Counted from the stretch's first letter, positions 53,203 through 62,230 are shown. The stretch: DNA of 64,000 bases from Fidelibacterota bacterium (GCA_021734325.1 JAIPJF010000009.1:54860-118859); one strand, 5' to 3'. The notes: generated from the letters alone by a model not told the origin. Made by a program: numbers and translations.

Positions 53203-54251
53203 TCCGCTAAATCACGGGTACGTTTTTTCCCGCGTAGAAAATATTGAAAAAAGATGGAACCGCCATACAGTCGCTTTTGGGTTGTGGAGGCTGCATAGGG
53301 ACGGCGGGTTTTCTTTGTTTCCATATGCTTGTTGAAGAGCATGACGGGATGGACAAATATCCAGGCCAGAGCCAAGATAATGGCACCCATGCGTTTCCAG
53401 TCACGAATCATGGCAGAAAACACAAAGGCCACGCCTTCCAGGGCGATTCTGGCTGGGAGGATGGCTGCCAAATAGGCCGTTGGATAATTCTTGATGATCA
53501 TCATCAGATTATTTCTGTGATTTAGATATTTCTTTTGAAAGCGATCTGGTGGAAGCGTCCAGCCTGAATGATGATAGATCTTGGAAGCGGGTGCATTCAC
53601 AACCCGCCAGCCGGCATTATGAAAACGCCAGCATAGGTCTATTTCTTCCATGTGGGCGAAAAAATCCTCATCAAACAGGCCAACCTCATCCAGGGCTTTT
53701 CCCCGAATCAACAGGGCTGTTCCGGAAGCCCAGAAAATGTCTTTCGGGGTATCATAGTAGCCATCGTCCTCTTCCATGGTGGTAAAAATTCGGCCCATGG
53801 CAAAGGGGAATCCCAGGACATCCATGAGACCGCCCACACCGCCGGCATAGTCAAAGACCTTTGGGTTCTGGGCGGACATGATCTTGGGCTGGACAGCGGC
53901 TATTTTTGGATCTGATTCCATTTGAGCGACGAGAGGACCGATCCAGTCCGGTTCGTGGGTGGTGTCATTATTCAGAACCAGATAGTATTCAGATGTGACT
54001 GACTTAAGGCCCACATTACAGCCCCCGGCAAAACCCAGATTCTCTGAATTCTCAATGCATTTCACTTTCGGGAATTCTCGTTTGAGCAGGGCAACACTGT
54101 CATCTGAGGAAGCGTTATCGACAACAATGATCTCAAGATTTGGGTAATCGGAGGCTTCCAGGGAGCTGAGGCAGGGTTTGAGTATGTCCCAGCCATTCCA
54201 ATGGGGAATGATAACGGTGACTTTGGGCCGAGTCTGAACTTCTTGTGTCAT
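53199..54251 (-). CDS. family 2 glycosyltransferase (rhamnosyltransferase-like)
   Basis: The protein has 350 residues. The GT-A core begins VTVIIPHWNGWDILKPCL, with EIIVVDNASSDDSVALL, then NLGFAGGCNVGLK and YYLVLNNDTTHEPDWIGPLV carrying the metal-binding acidic pair. LFDEDFFAHMEEIDLCWRF holds the catalytic ED region. A hydrophobic C-terminal segment (IILALAWIFVHPVML) may tether it to the membrane. It resembles WbbL-type transferases of O-antigen or wall-polymer synthesis. It heads the co-directional run down to 48.5 kb. Confidence 0.9.
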   Translation of the reverse strand: MTQEVQTRPKVTVIIPHWNGWDILKPCLSSLEASDYPNLEIIVVDNASSDDSVALLKREFPKVKCIENSENLGFAGGCNVGLKSVTSEYYLVLNNDTTHEPDWIGPLVAQMESDPKIAAVQPKIMSAQNPKVFDYAGGVGGLMDVLGFPFAMGRIFTTMEEDDGYYDTPKDIFWASGTALLIRGKALDEVGLFDEDFFAHMEEIDLCWRFHNAGWRVVNAPASKIYHHSGWTLPPDRFQKKYLNHRNNLMMIIKNYPTAYLAAILPARIALEGVAFVFSAMIRDWKRMGAIILALAWIFVHPVMLFNKHMETKKTRRPYAASTTQKRLYGGSIFFQYFLRGKKRTRDLAE

Positions 54252-54493
54252 AGCTTAAAAGATACACGCAGGTATTATGGATTCAAATCATTGTACCTGG
54301 CTTTAGACCGATCCAGGTTAATTCTTTAGTAAACCACGGATGGACACGGATTTTCACGGATAGATATTTTAGAGTTTGAGTTTTCAACAAAGTTTCAGCT
54401 ATAATTGCGACTTTTTGAGGGGTTAATTTCTGTATTCACAGACTATGAAAGGTTGGCGTTCTCTAGAAGCCTGACACAATCTCCGATTGACAG

Positions 54494-54573
54494 CACTTAC
54501 CCTGCCTTTTAAGGCAGGGGTTAAGAGTAACTCCTGAAAGAGGACTTTAGTCCAAACAATTGGGCTGAAGCCC
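54494..54573. repeat. structured direct repeat, copy A
   Basis: This 80-bp unit matches 56151-56230 at all but one position. It contains three palindromes with 4-nt loops: CCTGCCT-TTTA-AGGCAGG, GGAC-TTTA-GTCC (54542-54553) and GGGC-TGAA-GCCC (54562-54573). It lies in the 487-bp gene-free gap downstream of the orphan lipoprotein gene. A further stem (CACCGGCTT with AAGCCGGTG) follows near 54598-54636. Confidence 0.85.
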
Positions 54574-54674
54574 CTCCCCTAGGTGGGGGTGCTTACTCAC
54601 CGGCTTGACCCGCCTGTGGCAGGGTTCCAAAGCCGGTGCTATTGATATCCATGCTGTCATTGATCTCTGTGTGT

Positions 54675-54721
54675 TTACCCCCGCCCTGCCACCACAATTT
54701 ACGGGGTTCGAGTATGGGGTA
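54675..54721. repeat. second structured repeat, copy A
   Basis: This segment of about 48 bp begins TTACCCCCGCCCTGCC and ends in GGGGTA. It matches 56252-56299 with about five differences. TACCCC at the start pairs with GGGGTA at the end. It lies 18 bases from the stop of the orphan lipoprotein gene. Confidence 0.75.
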
Positions 54722-54738
54722 TAATGTGTATAAAGCCT

Positions 54739-55941
54739 TTAATTTCTGTACCCCCTGGCAATATATGCGTGGACTCCACCTACAGTACCTGCAGACACAA
54801 TCATCCCGTCCTTGTAATCAATGCCCCCTATTCCCGGTATATGCCCATCTATCTGAAAAGATGATCGAATCCTAAAATCCTTTATCCAACGATAGCCGTT
54901 ATAGTGCATCATTCGACCACCATCACCAGCGATAAAGATATCATTGGGAGCATTAACCTCGATTCTCCAGATGTACAGAAAATCATGCAAAAGGTCATTC
55001 AGGTTCACCCACGTGGTGTCTCCTGTCTCAAAATCGTAGGTAAGTAGACCATAAAAGGTGGCGATATAGGCAGTGTGACCCCAGACATCTACCGCTTTAA
55101 AACCGCTCAATTCGGAATAATCAATGGAGTCATTGTCGAAGAGCAGTATGGCCTGATTGTCCACCAACTGAATAACTTTGGTAATTCCAAAGTCTCCTAT
55201 TCCAACTGTAACCACATATTGTCCATCCTCTGATCCTCTTACATCGTATAATCTTATATCGGTATTGCTTTCGATCAGGGTAAAGCTGCTGCCATCGTAG
55301 TGAGTGATTGTTCCGTTTGATCCAACGAAATACAGGTTGTCTGAATGATTGCCCCATATTTCATGTACCTGGCCAATACGTTCCGGTACAATGTCGGTTG
55401 ACCAGTCTGTTCCATCGAAGTGGATATAGGAGCCTCCACTCGTAAACATCCAGAGATTGTCGTTATCGACATTGAAGACTGAAAAGATTTCAGTGTGTGT
55501 TCCGATTGTGCCTGTTCCAGACATTGCCCCGAGATGAAGGAACTCCCACTCACTCCCATTCCAGTGAGCGGCATTAAAGCTCTCTTCACCGGTTCCATCT
55601 GAGCTGGAATCTGGATCAGGAAAGGTTATCCAGCCGACAGCCCAGATATCGTCTTGACTAACAATGGCCACATCATGAATGGTACTCCAGTATATTCCAA
55701 GGGTATCAAATTCCCAGGTGATATCATAGCTGGTCGTATCCAGCACACATTCATACAGGTCCTCATCCCAGTGATATAGACTGTCACATTCACAGGATGA
55801 TCCATCATCAGATGGATGAGCATTGGGGACACAGGTGCAGGTATCACCACTCAGGATCATGCCCTGACCGCAGATGGTTTCTTCTGGTGGGTCGGGGCAA
55901 GCAACCAGGAAAAGGAAGAGTATGGGTATAAGTATTTTCAT
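54739..55941 (-). CDS. cysteine-rich lipoprotein with beta-propeller-like repeats
   Basis: The protein has 400 residues. The signal peptide ends in the lipobox LVAC, with the lipid cysteine at residue 15. Residues of about 20-66 hold eight cysteines in an EGF-like spacing (CGQGMILSGDTCTCVPNAHP, CECDSLYHWDEDLYEC). The rest has repeating WAVGW-, LWMFTSGGSYIHFDG-, LYFVGSNGTITHYDG- and IFIAGDGGRMMHYNG-type segments, about 40-60 residues apart, which suggests a beta-propeller facing the outside. It is flanked on both sides by nearly identical structured repeats and has no operon partner. Function unknown. Confidence 0.75.
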   Translation of the reverse strand: MKILIPILFLFLVACPDPPEETICGQGMILSGDTCTCVPNAHPSDDGSSCECDSLYHWDEDLYECVLDTTSYDITWEFDTLGIYWSTIHDVAIVSQDDIWAVGWITFPDPDSSSDGTGEESFNAAHWNGSEWEFLHLGAMSGTGTIGTHTEIFSVFNVDNDNLWMFTSGGSYIHFDGTDWSTDIVPERIGQVHEIWGNHSDNLYFVGSNGTITHYDGSSFTLIESNTDIRLYDVRGSEDGQYVVTVGIGDFGITKVIQLVDNQAILLFDNDSIDYSELSGFKAVDVWGHTAYIATFYGLLTYDFETGDTTWVNLNDLLHDFLYIWRIEVNAPNDIFIAGDGGRMMHYNGYRWIKDFRIRSSFQIDGHIPGIGGIDYKDGMIVSAGTVGGVHAYIARGYRN

Positions 55942-56150
55942 TTAAACGCTAAAATGTATCCCTTTTGAGTATGTTTCCAAAGCTATTGAAATGGAGGGAG
56001 GTCAAATCAGTGTAACTGGCTTTAGACTTACCCGCATTAATTTTTCTCACAGCCACAGATGGACATCCGACTACGCTGGTGGCTTCGCCGGACAGGCAGA
56101 TTGTCACTGATAGGGATTTTGGTCTTTTGCAGCGAATTCAATTGTGATGA
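55942..56150. other. gene-free spacer before repeat copy B
   Basis: This spacer lies upstream of the orphan lipoprotein gene and should contain its promoter, but no clear -10/-35 pair stands out. A short string (CTGGCTTTAGAC, near 56016) also occurs at 54297 on the other side of the gene. An ACxGATGGACA string is likewise shared. The direct repetition thus extends beyond the 80-bp unit in patches. Confidence 0.5.
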
Positions 56151-56230
56151 CACTTGCCCTGCCTTTTAAGGCAGGGGTTAAGAGTAACTCCTGAAAGAGG
56201 ACTTTAGTCCAAACAATTGGGCTGAAGCCC
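56151..56230. repeat. structured direct repeat, copy B
   Basis: This is the second copy of the 80-bp unit, differing from 54494-54573 at one base, with the same three palindromes and 4-nt loops. The near identity of intergenic DNA 1.6 kb apart points to recent duplication or mobilisation. Confidence 0.85.
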
Positions 56231-56251
56231 AGAGTTTCATTGTTTCGTCGT

Positions 56252-56299
56252 TTACCCCCGCCCTGCCACCGCAATTTGCGGGGTTCAAGGACGGGGTAA
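56252..56299. repeat. second structured repeat, copy B
   Basis: This is the counterpart of 54675-54721. Here the stem TTACCCC/GGGGTAA is perfect, and an inner palindrome, CCGCA-ATT-TGCGG, is intact. In copy A the inner palindrome is broken by two A-for-G changes. Confidence 0.75.
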
Positions 56300-56354
56300 T
56301 TTTCAACCAAGCTGGTATTGATCTTCGTTTCTGCTACAAACCTAGCTTTGATAA

Positions 56355-56430
56355 CAATTACCCTGCCTTTTAAGGCCGGGTTTAGGTATACCTACCCAAA
56401 GAGGACTTTAGTCCAAACAATTGTGCTGAT
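56355..56430. repeat. diverged third copy of the structured repeat
   Basis: The segment keeps ACCCTGCCTTTTAAGGC and AGAGGACTTTAGTCCAAACA with the GGAC-TTTA-GTCC palindrome. The middle has drifted and the last palindrome is lost (GTGCTGAT). It lies within 100 bp of the CBS-protein start, so it may influence that gene's leader. Confidence 0.7.
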
Positions 56431-56526
56431 AAGTGATACAAGTATTTGATACTACTTAATAATTTTGTAAATGTGACACCCCAATATTCGGGTGTGTTAT
56501 TTTCAAATATGAGGATTCGGAGGCTT

Positions 56527-56931
56527 ATGATGGACAAAATATGTGTACGTGATTTTATGGTAAAGGACTTGATCGTTTTCAAGCCCACAATGGATATCTA
56601 TGCAGCGATTGATGTCCTGGTCAAATCTGAGATCTCAGGGGCTCCTGTTGTGGATGATGATGGCAAGCTGATTGGCATCGTTTCCCAGAAGGATTGTCTC
56701 AGAATTCTGGCCAATGGCGTCTTTCACAATTCCCCTGCTGGAGTCGTGAGTGACTATATGACCGAGGCTGTGATGAGTATTGATCCTGACGTAGACATCT
56801 TCACAGTGGCTGATATCTTTCTGAACAATGTCTATCGTCGCATCCCTGTTGTCGAGAATGGCATCGTCGTTGGTCAGGTGAGTCGTCGTGATGTTTTACG
56901 TTCCATTCAAAAACTTGCCAGGCAGGCATAA
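56527..56931 (+). CDS. CBS-domain-pair protein
   Basis: The protein has 134 residues from ATG 56527 (CGGAGGCTT directly upstream). It carries two CBS motifs: VRDFMVKDLIVFKPTMDIYAAIDVL with GAPVVDDDGKLIGIVSQKDCLR, and VSDYMTEAVMSIDPDVDIFTVADIF with RRIPVVENGIVVGQVSRRDVLR. Stand-alone CBS pairs bind adenosine nucleotides and act as energy or redox sensors. The target is unknown. The pnt operon lies 200 bp downstream on the same strand. Confidence 0.93.
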   Translation: MMDKICVRDFMVKDLIVFKPTMDIYAAIDVLVKSEISGAPVVDDDGKLIGIVSQKDCLRILANGVFHNSPAGVVSDYMTEAVMSIDPDVDIFTVADIFLNNVYRRIPVVENGIVVGQVSRRDVLRSIQKLARQA

Positions 56932-57135
56932 GCAAACAGGAAAAGAATCCAGCTCTAGCGAGTGAGGGAGGTCTGCTGGTGAGCCAGCATTACCAGACAA
57001 AGATTCAGCTTTCATCCAGATCCATTCATATAAGATTTTACATTTCTGCTATTGCCAGGGGCAAGACGCCCAATATCTTGGCGCCATGAAAATTATGAGA
57101 TCAATTGTAATATTAACCAAAACAGGAGAAACCCA

Positions 57136-58278
57136 GTGAAGATAGGTATCCCAGTTGAGACGGTTGCCGGAGAAACACGCGTAGCGATGGTTCCCGGAAT
57201 GGTCACAGCATTTACCCGCCTGGAGCACGAGATCATCATCCAGAAGCATGCCGGTGAAGGCTCTTTTATCTCAGATGAAGAGTTTGAAAAAGCTGGTGCT
57301 CGTATGGTGGCTGATGCAAAAGCGCTCTACGCAGAGGCAGATGTTGTATTTAAAGTTCAGCCCCCCAGTGTTGAAGAAGTAAAGATGATGAAAGATGGAG
57401 CCATCTACATGGGCTATCTCGCACCATTAAGCAATCATGATACACTTAAAGCCATGAATGAAAAGAAGATCACCAGTTTTGCCACTGAATTCATCCCCCG
57501 GATCTCCCGGGCCCAGAGTATGGATACACTGAGCTCCATGGCAACCCTGGCCGGATACAAGGCCGTCCTTATTGCGGCCAATCATTTAGGGAAGATCTTT
57601 CCCCTGCTCATGACAGCTGCTGGGTCCATCCCCCCGGCAAACACCTTTATCCTTGGTGCCGGTGTGGCTGGTCTACAGGCGATCGCTACGGCCAAACGTC
57701 TTGGTTCCAGAGTGGAAGCGTTTGATCCACGTCCCGCTGTTGAAGAACAGGTAAAAAGCCTTGGTGCAACCTTTGTGCACATGGAAGTCCCTGAAGAAAA
57801 TGTGGAAACCACCGGTGGCTATGCCAAGCAACAATCCGATGCCTTCCTCATTGCCGAGCAAACAGCCATTGCTGCCAGACTGCCAAAGGTAGATGTGATC
57901 ATTACCACGGCGGCCATCTTTGGAAAAGCAGCGCCCATCCTAATCACAGAGGAAATGGTCAAAATGATGAGACCTGGTTCCGTCATCATTGACCTGGCTG
58001 TTGAAGGCGGCGGCAACTGCGAACTGACCGAGTCAGGAAAAACCGTGGTAAAACATGGCGTAACCATTGTCGGTACCCTGAATCTACCAGCCAAGCTTCC
58101 TATCAACGGGAGTGGCATGCTGTCCAAGAATCTCTTGAATCTGTTCAAGAATCTTTTCCAGAAGGAAGACAACAGTCTCGATTTTGAAGAGGAAGTCACA
58201 GCCGGTGCCTGTATTACCCATGCCGGTGAAATCCGTAATGAACTAGTTAAAAAATCAATGACAGGAGGGAATGCCTGA
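57136..58278 (+). CDS. pntA: NAD(P) transhydrogenase subunit alpha, catalytic part (PntA-1)
   Basis: The protein has 380 residues. The start is GTG 57136, with ACAGGAG nine bases upstream and the usual opening KIGIPVETVAGETRVAMVP; the codons upstream of it encode nothing family-like. Domain I shows PANTFILGAGVAGLQAIATA, the NAD-binding loop, AFDPRPAVEEQVKSLG and GYAKQQSD, with RPGSVIIDLAVEGGGNCE later. The split alpha subunit, as in Rhodospirillum, forms the NAD(H)-binding part of the proton-translocating transhydrogenase, which makes NADPH from NADH. Confidence 0.96.
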   Translation: MKIGIPVETVAGETRVAMVPGMVTAFTRLEHEIIIQKHAGEGSFISDEEFEKAGARMVADAKALYAEADVVFKVQPPSVEEVKMMKDGAIYMGYLAPLSNHDTLKAMNEKKITSFATEFIPRISRAQSMDTLSSMATLAGYKAVLIAANHLGKIFPLLMTAAGSIPPANTFILGAGVAGLQAIATAKRLGSRVEAFDPRPAVEEQVKSLGATFVHMEVPEENVETTGGYAKQQSDAFLIAEQTAIAARLPKVDVIITTAAIFGKAAPILITEEMVKMMRPGSVIIDLAVEGGGNCELTESGKTVVKHGVTIVGTLNLPAKLPINGSGMLSKNLLNLFKNLFQKEDNSLDFEEEVTAGACITHAGEIRNELVKKSMTGGNA

Positions 58279-58577
58279 TGGAATCTCTCATTGTATCAAT
58301 TTACGTGTTCACCCTGGCCGTCTTTATCGGCTTTGAGTTGATCACAAAAGTTCCACCACTGTTACACACCCCCCTGATGTCAGGATCCAATGCCATTTCC
58401 GGCATCACCGTGGTTGGCGCCCTGTTGGCTGCTAATGCAAACAATTGGGCCATGAGCACCATTCTGGGTATCCTGGCTATTGTATTTGCCATGATCAACG
58501 TGGTCGGTGGCTTTATGGTGACCGACCGTATGCTGGCCATGTTCAAAAAAGACAAAAAAACTGAGAAGGGAGCCTGA
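58278..58577 (+). CDS. pntAB: NAD(P) transhydrogenase subunit alpha, membrane part (PntA-2)
   Basis: The protein has 99 residues with three to four membrane helices: IVSIYVFTLAVFIGFELITK, TPLMSGSNAISGITVVGALL and ILGILAIVFAMINVVGGFMV, followed by TDRMLAMF. The PLMSGSNAISG motif lines the proton channel. Its ATG shares a base with the stop of the catalytic subunit gene (TGATGG), so translation is coupled. It forms domain II together with PntB. Confidence 0.95.
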   Translation: MESLIVSIYVFTLAVFIGFELITKVPPLLHTPLMSGSNAISGITVVGALLAANANNWAMSTILGILAIVFAMINVVGGFMVTDRMLAMFKKDKKTEKGA

Positions 58578-58579
58578 GC

Positions 58580-59965
58580 ATGATCTATTTCGAACAGCTT
58601 GCCTATCTCTTTGCAGCGACCATGTTCATCATGGGGCTCAAATATCTCGGCTCTGCAAAAACCGCCCGCAAGGGAAATCTGTATGCCATGTTCGGCATGA
58701 CCCTGGCAGTTGCGATCACCCTGTTGATCTCAGGCATTATTGGACCGGCACAGATGATCATCGGAATGATCGTGGGATCTCTGATCGGTGCCGTTGTGGC
58801 CAAAAAGATCGAGATGACCTCCATGCCGCAGATGGTAGCCTTGTTCAATGGTTTTGGTGGTATTGCCTCAACCCTGGTCGCCTTCTCGGAATACATGGAA
58901 CCCAGCACCCTGCCGGTGACCATGGATGTTCAGATCACCATCGTTCTGAGTCTCTTTATCGGAACCATCACCTTTACCGGATCGCTCATCGCCTTTGCAA
59001 AATTACAGGGACTTATGCCCGGGAGACCGATTGTCTTGCCCCTGCACCAGATCCTGAATATCGTTTTGCTCCTGGCCACAGTTGTCTTTGGTGTCCTGAA
59101 TGTAGTGGAGCCAAGCCTCCCGCTCTGGCCGCTGCTCATCATTCTGGTTGCCGCCATCTTTGGTATTACTTTTGTGATCCCTATCGGTGGTGCGGACATG
59201 CCTGTGGTGATCGCTTTGTTGAATTCCTATTCAGGCCTGGCTGCCTCAGCAACTGGATTTGTACTCCATAACAATGTCCTGATCATCTCAGGTGCCCTGG
59301 TCGGTGCTTCGGGGATCATTCTCTCACAGCTCATGTGCGAAGCCATGAACCGCAGTCTCTTCAATGTGTTGTTTGGTGCTGTCGGAACTGACGACAGCTC
59401 AGGCAATGCTGGCACGGGTGGCGGCGAGCAAAAGACGGTTACCCGTTATACTGCAGAAGATGCTGCCATGATCATGGACACGGTTCAGTCTGTCATCATT
59501 GTTCCAGGTTATGGTCTGGCTGTAGCTCAGGCACAGCATGTCCTCCATGAAATGGGTGAACTTCTCATGGCCAAGGGTATCGATGTAAAATATGCCATTC
59601 ACCCCGTTGCTGGTCGTATGCCCGGACACATGAATGTGCTTCTGGCAGAAGCCAATGTTCCCTATGACATGCTGTATGAGATGGATGATATCAATGATGA
59701 TTTCCAGAATACGGATGTTGCGCTGATCATCGGCGCCAATGATGTGGTGAACCCAGCCGCCCGGACCAAGAAGGACAGCCCGCTGTATGGCATGCCCATT
59801 CTGAATGTGGATTATGCCAGGACTGTCATGTTCGTCAAACGCTCCATGGGTGCCGGTTTTGCCGGCGAAGCCAACCCACTCTTTTTTGATGATAAGACCA
59901 TGATGGTCTTTGGTGATGCCAAAGCGGTTGTCACAGGATTGGTGAAATCCCTGAAGGAAGAATAA
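58580..59965 (+). CDS. pntB: NAD(P) transhydrogenase subunit beta
   Basis: The protein has 461 residues. The first 270 contain eight or nine membrane helices (MPQMVALFNGFGGIASTLVA, GGADMPVVIALLNSYSGLAASATGF). The C-terminal NADP(H)-binding domain III begins near VQSVIIVPGYGLAVAQAQH and contains HPVAGRMPGHMNVLLAEA, GANDVVNPAAR and FVKRSMGAGFAGEANPLFF. It starts two bases after the previous stop. With the two alpha subunits it makes a complete transhydrogenase. A bidirectional terminator follows. Confidence 0.97.
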   Translation: MIYFEQLAYLFAATMFIMGLKYLGSAKTARKGNLYAMFGMTLAVAITLLISGIIGPAQMIIGMIVGSLIGAVVAKKIEMTSMPQMVALFNGFGGIASTLVAFSEYMEPSTLPVTMDVQITIVLSLFIGTITFTGSLIAFAKLQGLMPGRPIVLPLHQILNIVLLLATVVFGVLNVVEPSLPLWPLLIILVAAIFGITFVIPIGGADMPVVIALLNSYSGLAASATGFVLHNNVLIISGALVGASGIILSQLMCEAMNRSLFNVLFGAVGTDDSSGNAGTGGGEQKTVTRYTAEDAAMIMDTVQSVIIVPGYGLAVAQAQHVLHEMGELLMAKGIDVKYAIHPVAGRMPGHMNVLLAEANVPYDMLYEMDDINDDFQNTDVALIIGANDVVNPAARTKKDSPLYGMPILNVDYARTVMFVKRSMGAGFAGEANPLFFDDKTMMVFGDAKAVVTGLVKSLKEE

Positions 59966-59993
59966 AGTCCCTCACTGAAGCTTTAAGCATCAA

Positions 59994-60038
59994 TAATAAA
60001 CCTGGGCATTTCGAGAACCTCAATGTCCAGGTTTATTA
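59994..60038. terminator. bidirectional terminator after pntB
   Basis: A perfect 12-bp stem, TAATAAACCTGG paired with CCAGGTTTATTA, encloses a 21-base loop. It is followed by TTTT on the plus strand and serves both convergent genes. Its right arm contains the stop codon of the 2H phosphoesterase gene. Confidence 0.85.
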
Positions 60039-60575
60039 TTTTAACTCAACATCTTCGACCAACTCCCACTTGTCAACCGGACCCTGGGTTTTCATCAAGA
60101 CGAGATGGGTGAAGCAAATCGTCTGCGGTAGGGTGGTTTCAAGTTGTGGAAGCAGTTTTTGTTTTTCAGACTCCAGGATTGAACCATAGAGCAGACTAAC
60201 ATGGGGAAAGAATTCTGGATCGGACGCCCGCCTGAATGATGTTCTGGCTCTTTTATTCAAATCCTCTAGCTCAGCCGACTTCTCAATTTTGTAAAACAGG
60301 GCCCGATAATATGCTTCCTGCGTTCCGATCATTTCGGTGGTCAACTCCAATGGAGAGATTTCCTCTGACAGGCTTCTAAATTTTGGCAAAATACTGCTTA
60401 ATCCTTCAGAGATCTGACCCTGGATGGTCAGGTGGGCCGGAAAAACAGGGCCTTCCAATTTTTTGCTTAATGCAGCGATGGTCTTCCCGAGTTCTGCGCC
60501 ATCATTAGGCTCAGGCATTAACCAGATCGAGTAACCGTGAACCATTTCCATCTTCTGATTTTTTCCCACAGTCAT
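60036..60575 (-). CDS. 2H phosphoesterase (2'-5' RNA ligase-like / cyclic phosphodiesterase)
   Basis: The protein has 179 residues. The two HxT/S motifs of the 2H superfamily are at FPAHLTIQGQ (near residue 49) and FPHVSLLYGS (near residue 128). The opening HGYSIWLMPEPNDG is typical of the fungal/plant cyclic phosphodiesterase subgroup. Such enzymes open 2',3'-cyclic phosphates or process RNA ends. The start overlaps the stop of the lamin-tail protein gene (ATGA). The relation between the two is not obvious. Confidence 0.8.
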   Translation of the reverse strand: MTVGKNQKMEMVHGYSIWLMPEPNDGAELGKTIAALSKKLEGPVFPAHLTIQGQISEGLSSILPKFRSLSEEISPLELTTEMIGTQEAYYRALFYKIEKSAELEDLNKRARTSFRRASDPEFFPHVSLLYGSILESEKQKLLPQLETTLPQTICFTHLVLMKTQGPVDKWELVEDVELK

Positions 60576-62230
60576 CTAAGTAAATAAACCTTCCTCAGTT
60601 CTTCAAACACATGACCCTGCATATCATCAACAAAGAGTATGCAAATATACAAACCTGTCGCAGCAATACCGCCATAGTTTGCCGTTCCATCCCAGCTTAA
60701 CTGTCCGCGATGAGGGACCGCCTTGACCTGCACCGGTTCGGCGATTCTCCTGCCTGCCATATCGTAGATGATCATGGAGACCAGGGCCTGCTGGAAAGGC
60801 AGTTCATAGTGAATGATTAATTGATCTTTGTTGCCGTCACCGTCTGGTGTAAAGGGGTTCGGGTTCAGGTCGATGCTGAGCTCAGTTGAGAGCTCTGTCA
60901 GATGGAGACTGTTTTTATACCCAGGTGTTGAGCGGGTCGCACTGACACAGAATCCCCAATTCTGTATGTCTGTGCCCGGATTCTCTGTATTGATCCGCTC
61001 CCAGGAATGTCCCTCAACGATGCCTGAGCCTTCATCGTAGGACATTTGATCCATAATGCTGCCATTGGGATCATAAAGGATAACGGCGTCCCCTGAATTA
61101 TTCAGGGTGGGGAATCCCGGTATGGGCTGAATCAGGCAATCCCAGGGGCAGCCGCTGATTTCCCCCTGGGAACTGAGCAAAAGATAGGACCCTGATCGCA
61201 GGATGAGACTTGTGTCTGAAAGTGCTCTCGAGGTGAGATTGTTATCGGAAAACTGCCACTCCAGCAAATCAATATCATCTCCACTCCGGTTGAAGATCTC
61301 GACCCACTCCGGCTCTTCTGATAAGGGAACTGGCATGACCTCATTAATGATCAAGGGGGACGTCAGGCAGGTAATAAAGGTTTCTTCCGTGATCTTGTTG
61401 TCCTCCACAAAATCATCATGCGGGCATTCGACCTCTATTTCAAATTGCATCCAGCCACATCGCTGAACGCCAACAGTGCCCTCCCATATCAATGAATCCC
61501 CTGGCGGTATGTCAGTCAGGACTTCCTCATGAAGCGTGAACAGATGATCTGCCTCAACAAGAAGAATCTGTAACGCAGCCGAAGTGATCTCGGCAGCTCC
61601 CGTGTTTATCATGGTCAAGCTCAGCTGCACCTCCAGGTCGGAATCCATCTGGGATATATCCACTGAGCTGAGCCAGAGATTGTAAGCGGGAAGGGCTCTT
61701 GAGTTTTTAGTTCCTGGAGTCCCATTTTCCACCAGTGATTGTTTCCATTCAGCAGCATCATCTGCCACCTCCAATGAGACACGTTCCCATGAATATCCAT
61801 TGTCGGTAGCCTTTGACCAGCTCATCTGACTCAAGCTGCTGCTGTCAGCATTCCAGACAATGACCGATTCAGCGGAATTTGCCAGGCCCCCACTCCCAAA
61901 TGTGGCGTCAGTTGAAATGGTATAGATCGGAATACTGTCCGGTATCAGATCAATATAGGGGCCGATTGAAAATTGATAGCCTGGATCCATAATGAGTGCA
62001 TATCCCTGGGCTGGAATCGAATCCGGACCAGACAAGTGCACCAGCGAATCCACACCACTTCCATCGCTCATAACCCACCCATTGACATGCATCACATGCG
62101 CCGAGCAATTATAGATCTCGATGAATTCATTTTCATATTCTGATCCCTGGGGATTTGACATCACCTCAGAAATGCGTAAATCACTGGCCTGCAATGAGAT
62201 AGCCAGCATGACAAGACTGATCCTGTACAT
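60572..62230 (-). CDS. secreted protein with two lamin-tail domains and FlgD-like C-terminus
   Basis: The protein has 552 residues with a short signal peptide. The first lamin-tail domain starts LRISEVMSNPQGSEYENEFI, with EIYNCSAHVMHVNGWVMSDG, and covers about residues 18-175. A CARDB-like middle follows. The second lamin-tail domain starts LIINEVMPVPLSEEPEWVEI (about residues 293-430). The C-terminal 95 residues are FlgD/Ig-like, with PNPFTPDGDGNKDQLIIHYE, YDMAGRRI and WDGTANYGGIAATGLYICIL. This C-terminus resembles sorting domains of secreted FCB proteins, so export across the outer membrane is likely. The ligand is unknown. Confidence 0.87.
   Translation of the reverse strand: MYRISLVMLAISLQASDLRISEVMSNPQGSEYENEFIEIYNCSAHVMHVNGWVMSDGSGVDSLVHLSGPDSIPAQGYALIMDPGYQFSIGPYIDLIPDSIPIYTISTDATFGSGGLANSAESVIVWNADSSSLSQMSWSKATDNGYSWERVSLEVADDAAEWKQSLVENGTPGTKNSRALPAYNLWLSSVDISQMDSDLEVQLSLTMINTGAAEITSAALQILLVEADHLFTLHEEVLTDIPPGDSLIWEGTVGVQRCGWMQFEIEVECPHDDFVEDNKITEETFITCLTSPLIINEVMPVPLSEEPEWVEIFNRSGDDIDLLEWQFSDNNLTSRALSDTSLILRSGSYLLLSSQGEISGCPWDCLIQPIPGFPTLNNSGDAVILYDPNGSIMDQMSYDEGSGIVEGHSWERINTENPGTDIQNWGFCVSATRSTPGYKNSLHLTELSTELSIDLNPNPFTPDGDGNKDQLIIHYELPFQQALVSMIIYDMAGRRIAEPVQVKAVPHRGQLSWDGTANYGGIAATGLYICILFVDDMQGHVFEELRKVYLLR

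Noticed and set aside
54675..54721. Possible tRNA-like T-arm (GGGGTTCGAGT)
   Set aside because: No acceptor, D or anticodon arm can be built around it, and the segment is one copy of an intergenic repeat that also occurs at 56252.
54494..56430. CRISPR array
   Set aside because: The repeats are irregular in spacing (1.6 kb and about 200 bp), internally palindromic in several places and lack uniform spacers. No cas gene is present.
57052..57135. Upstream start for pntA
   Set aside because: The 28 extra codons encode nothing found in the family. GTG 57136 has ACAGGAG upstream and the exact family N-terminus.
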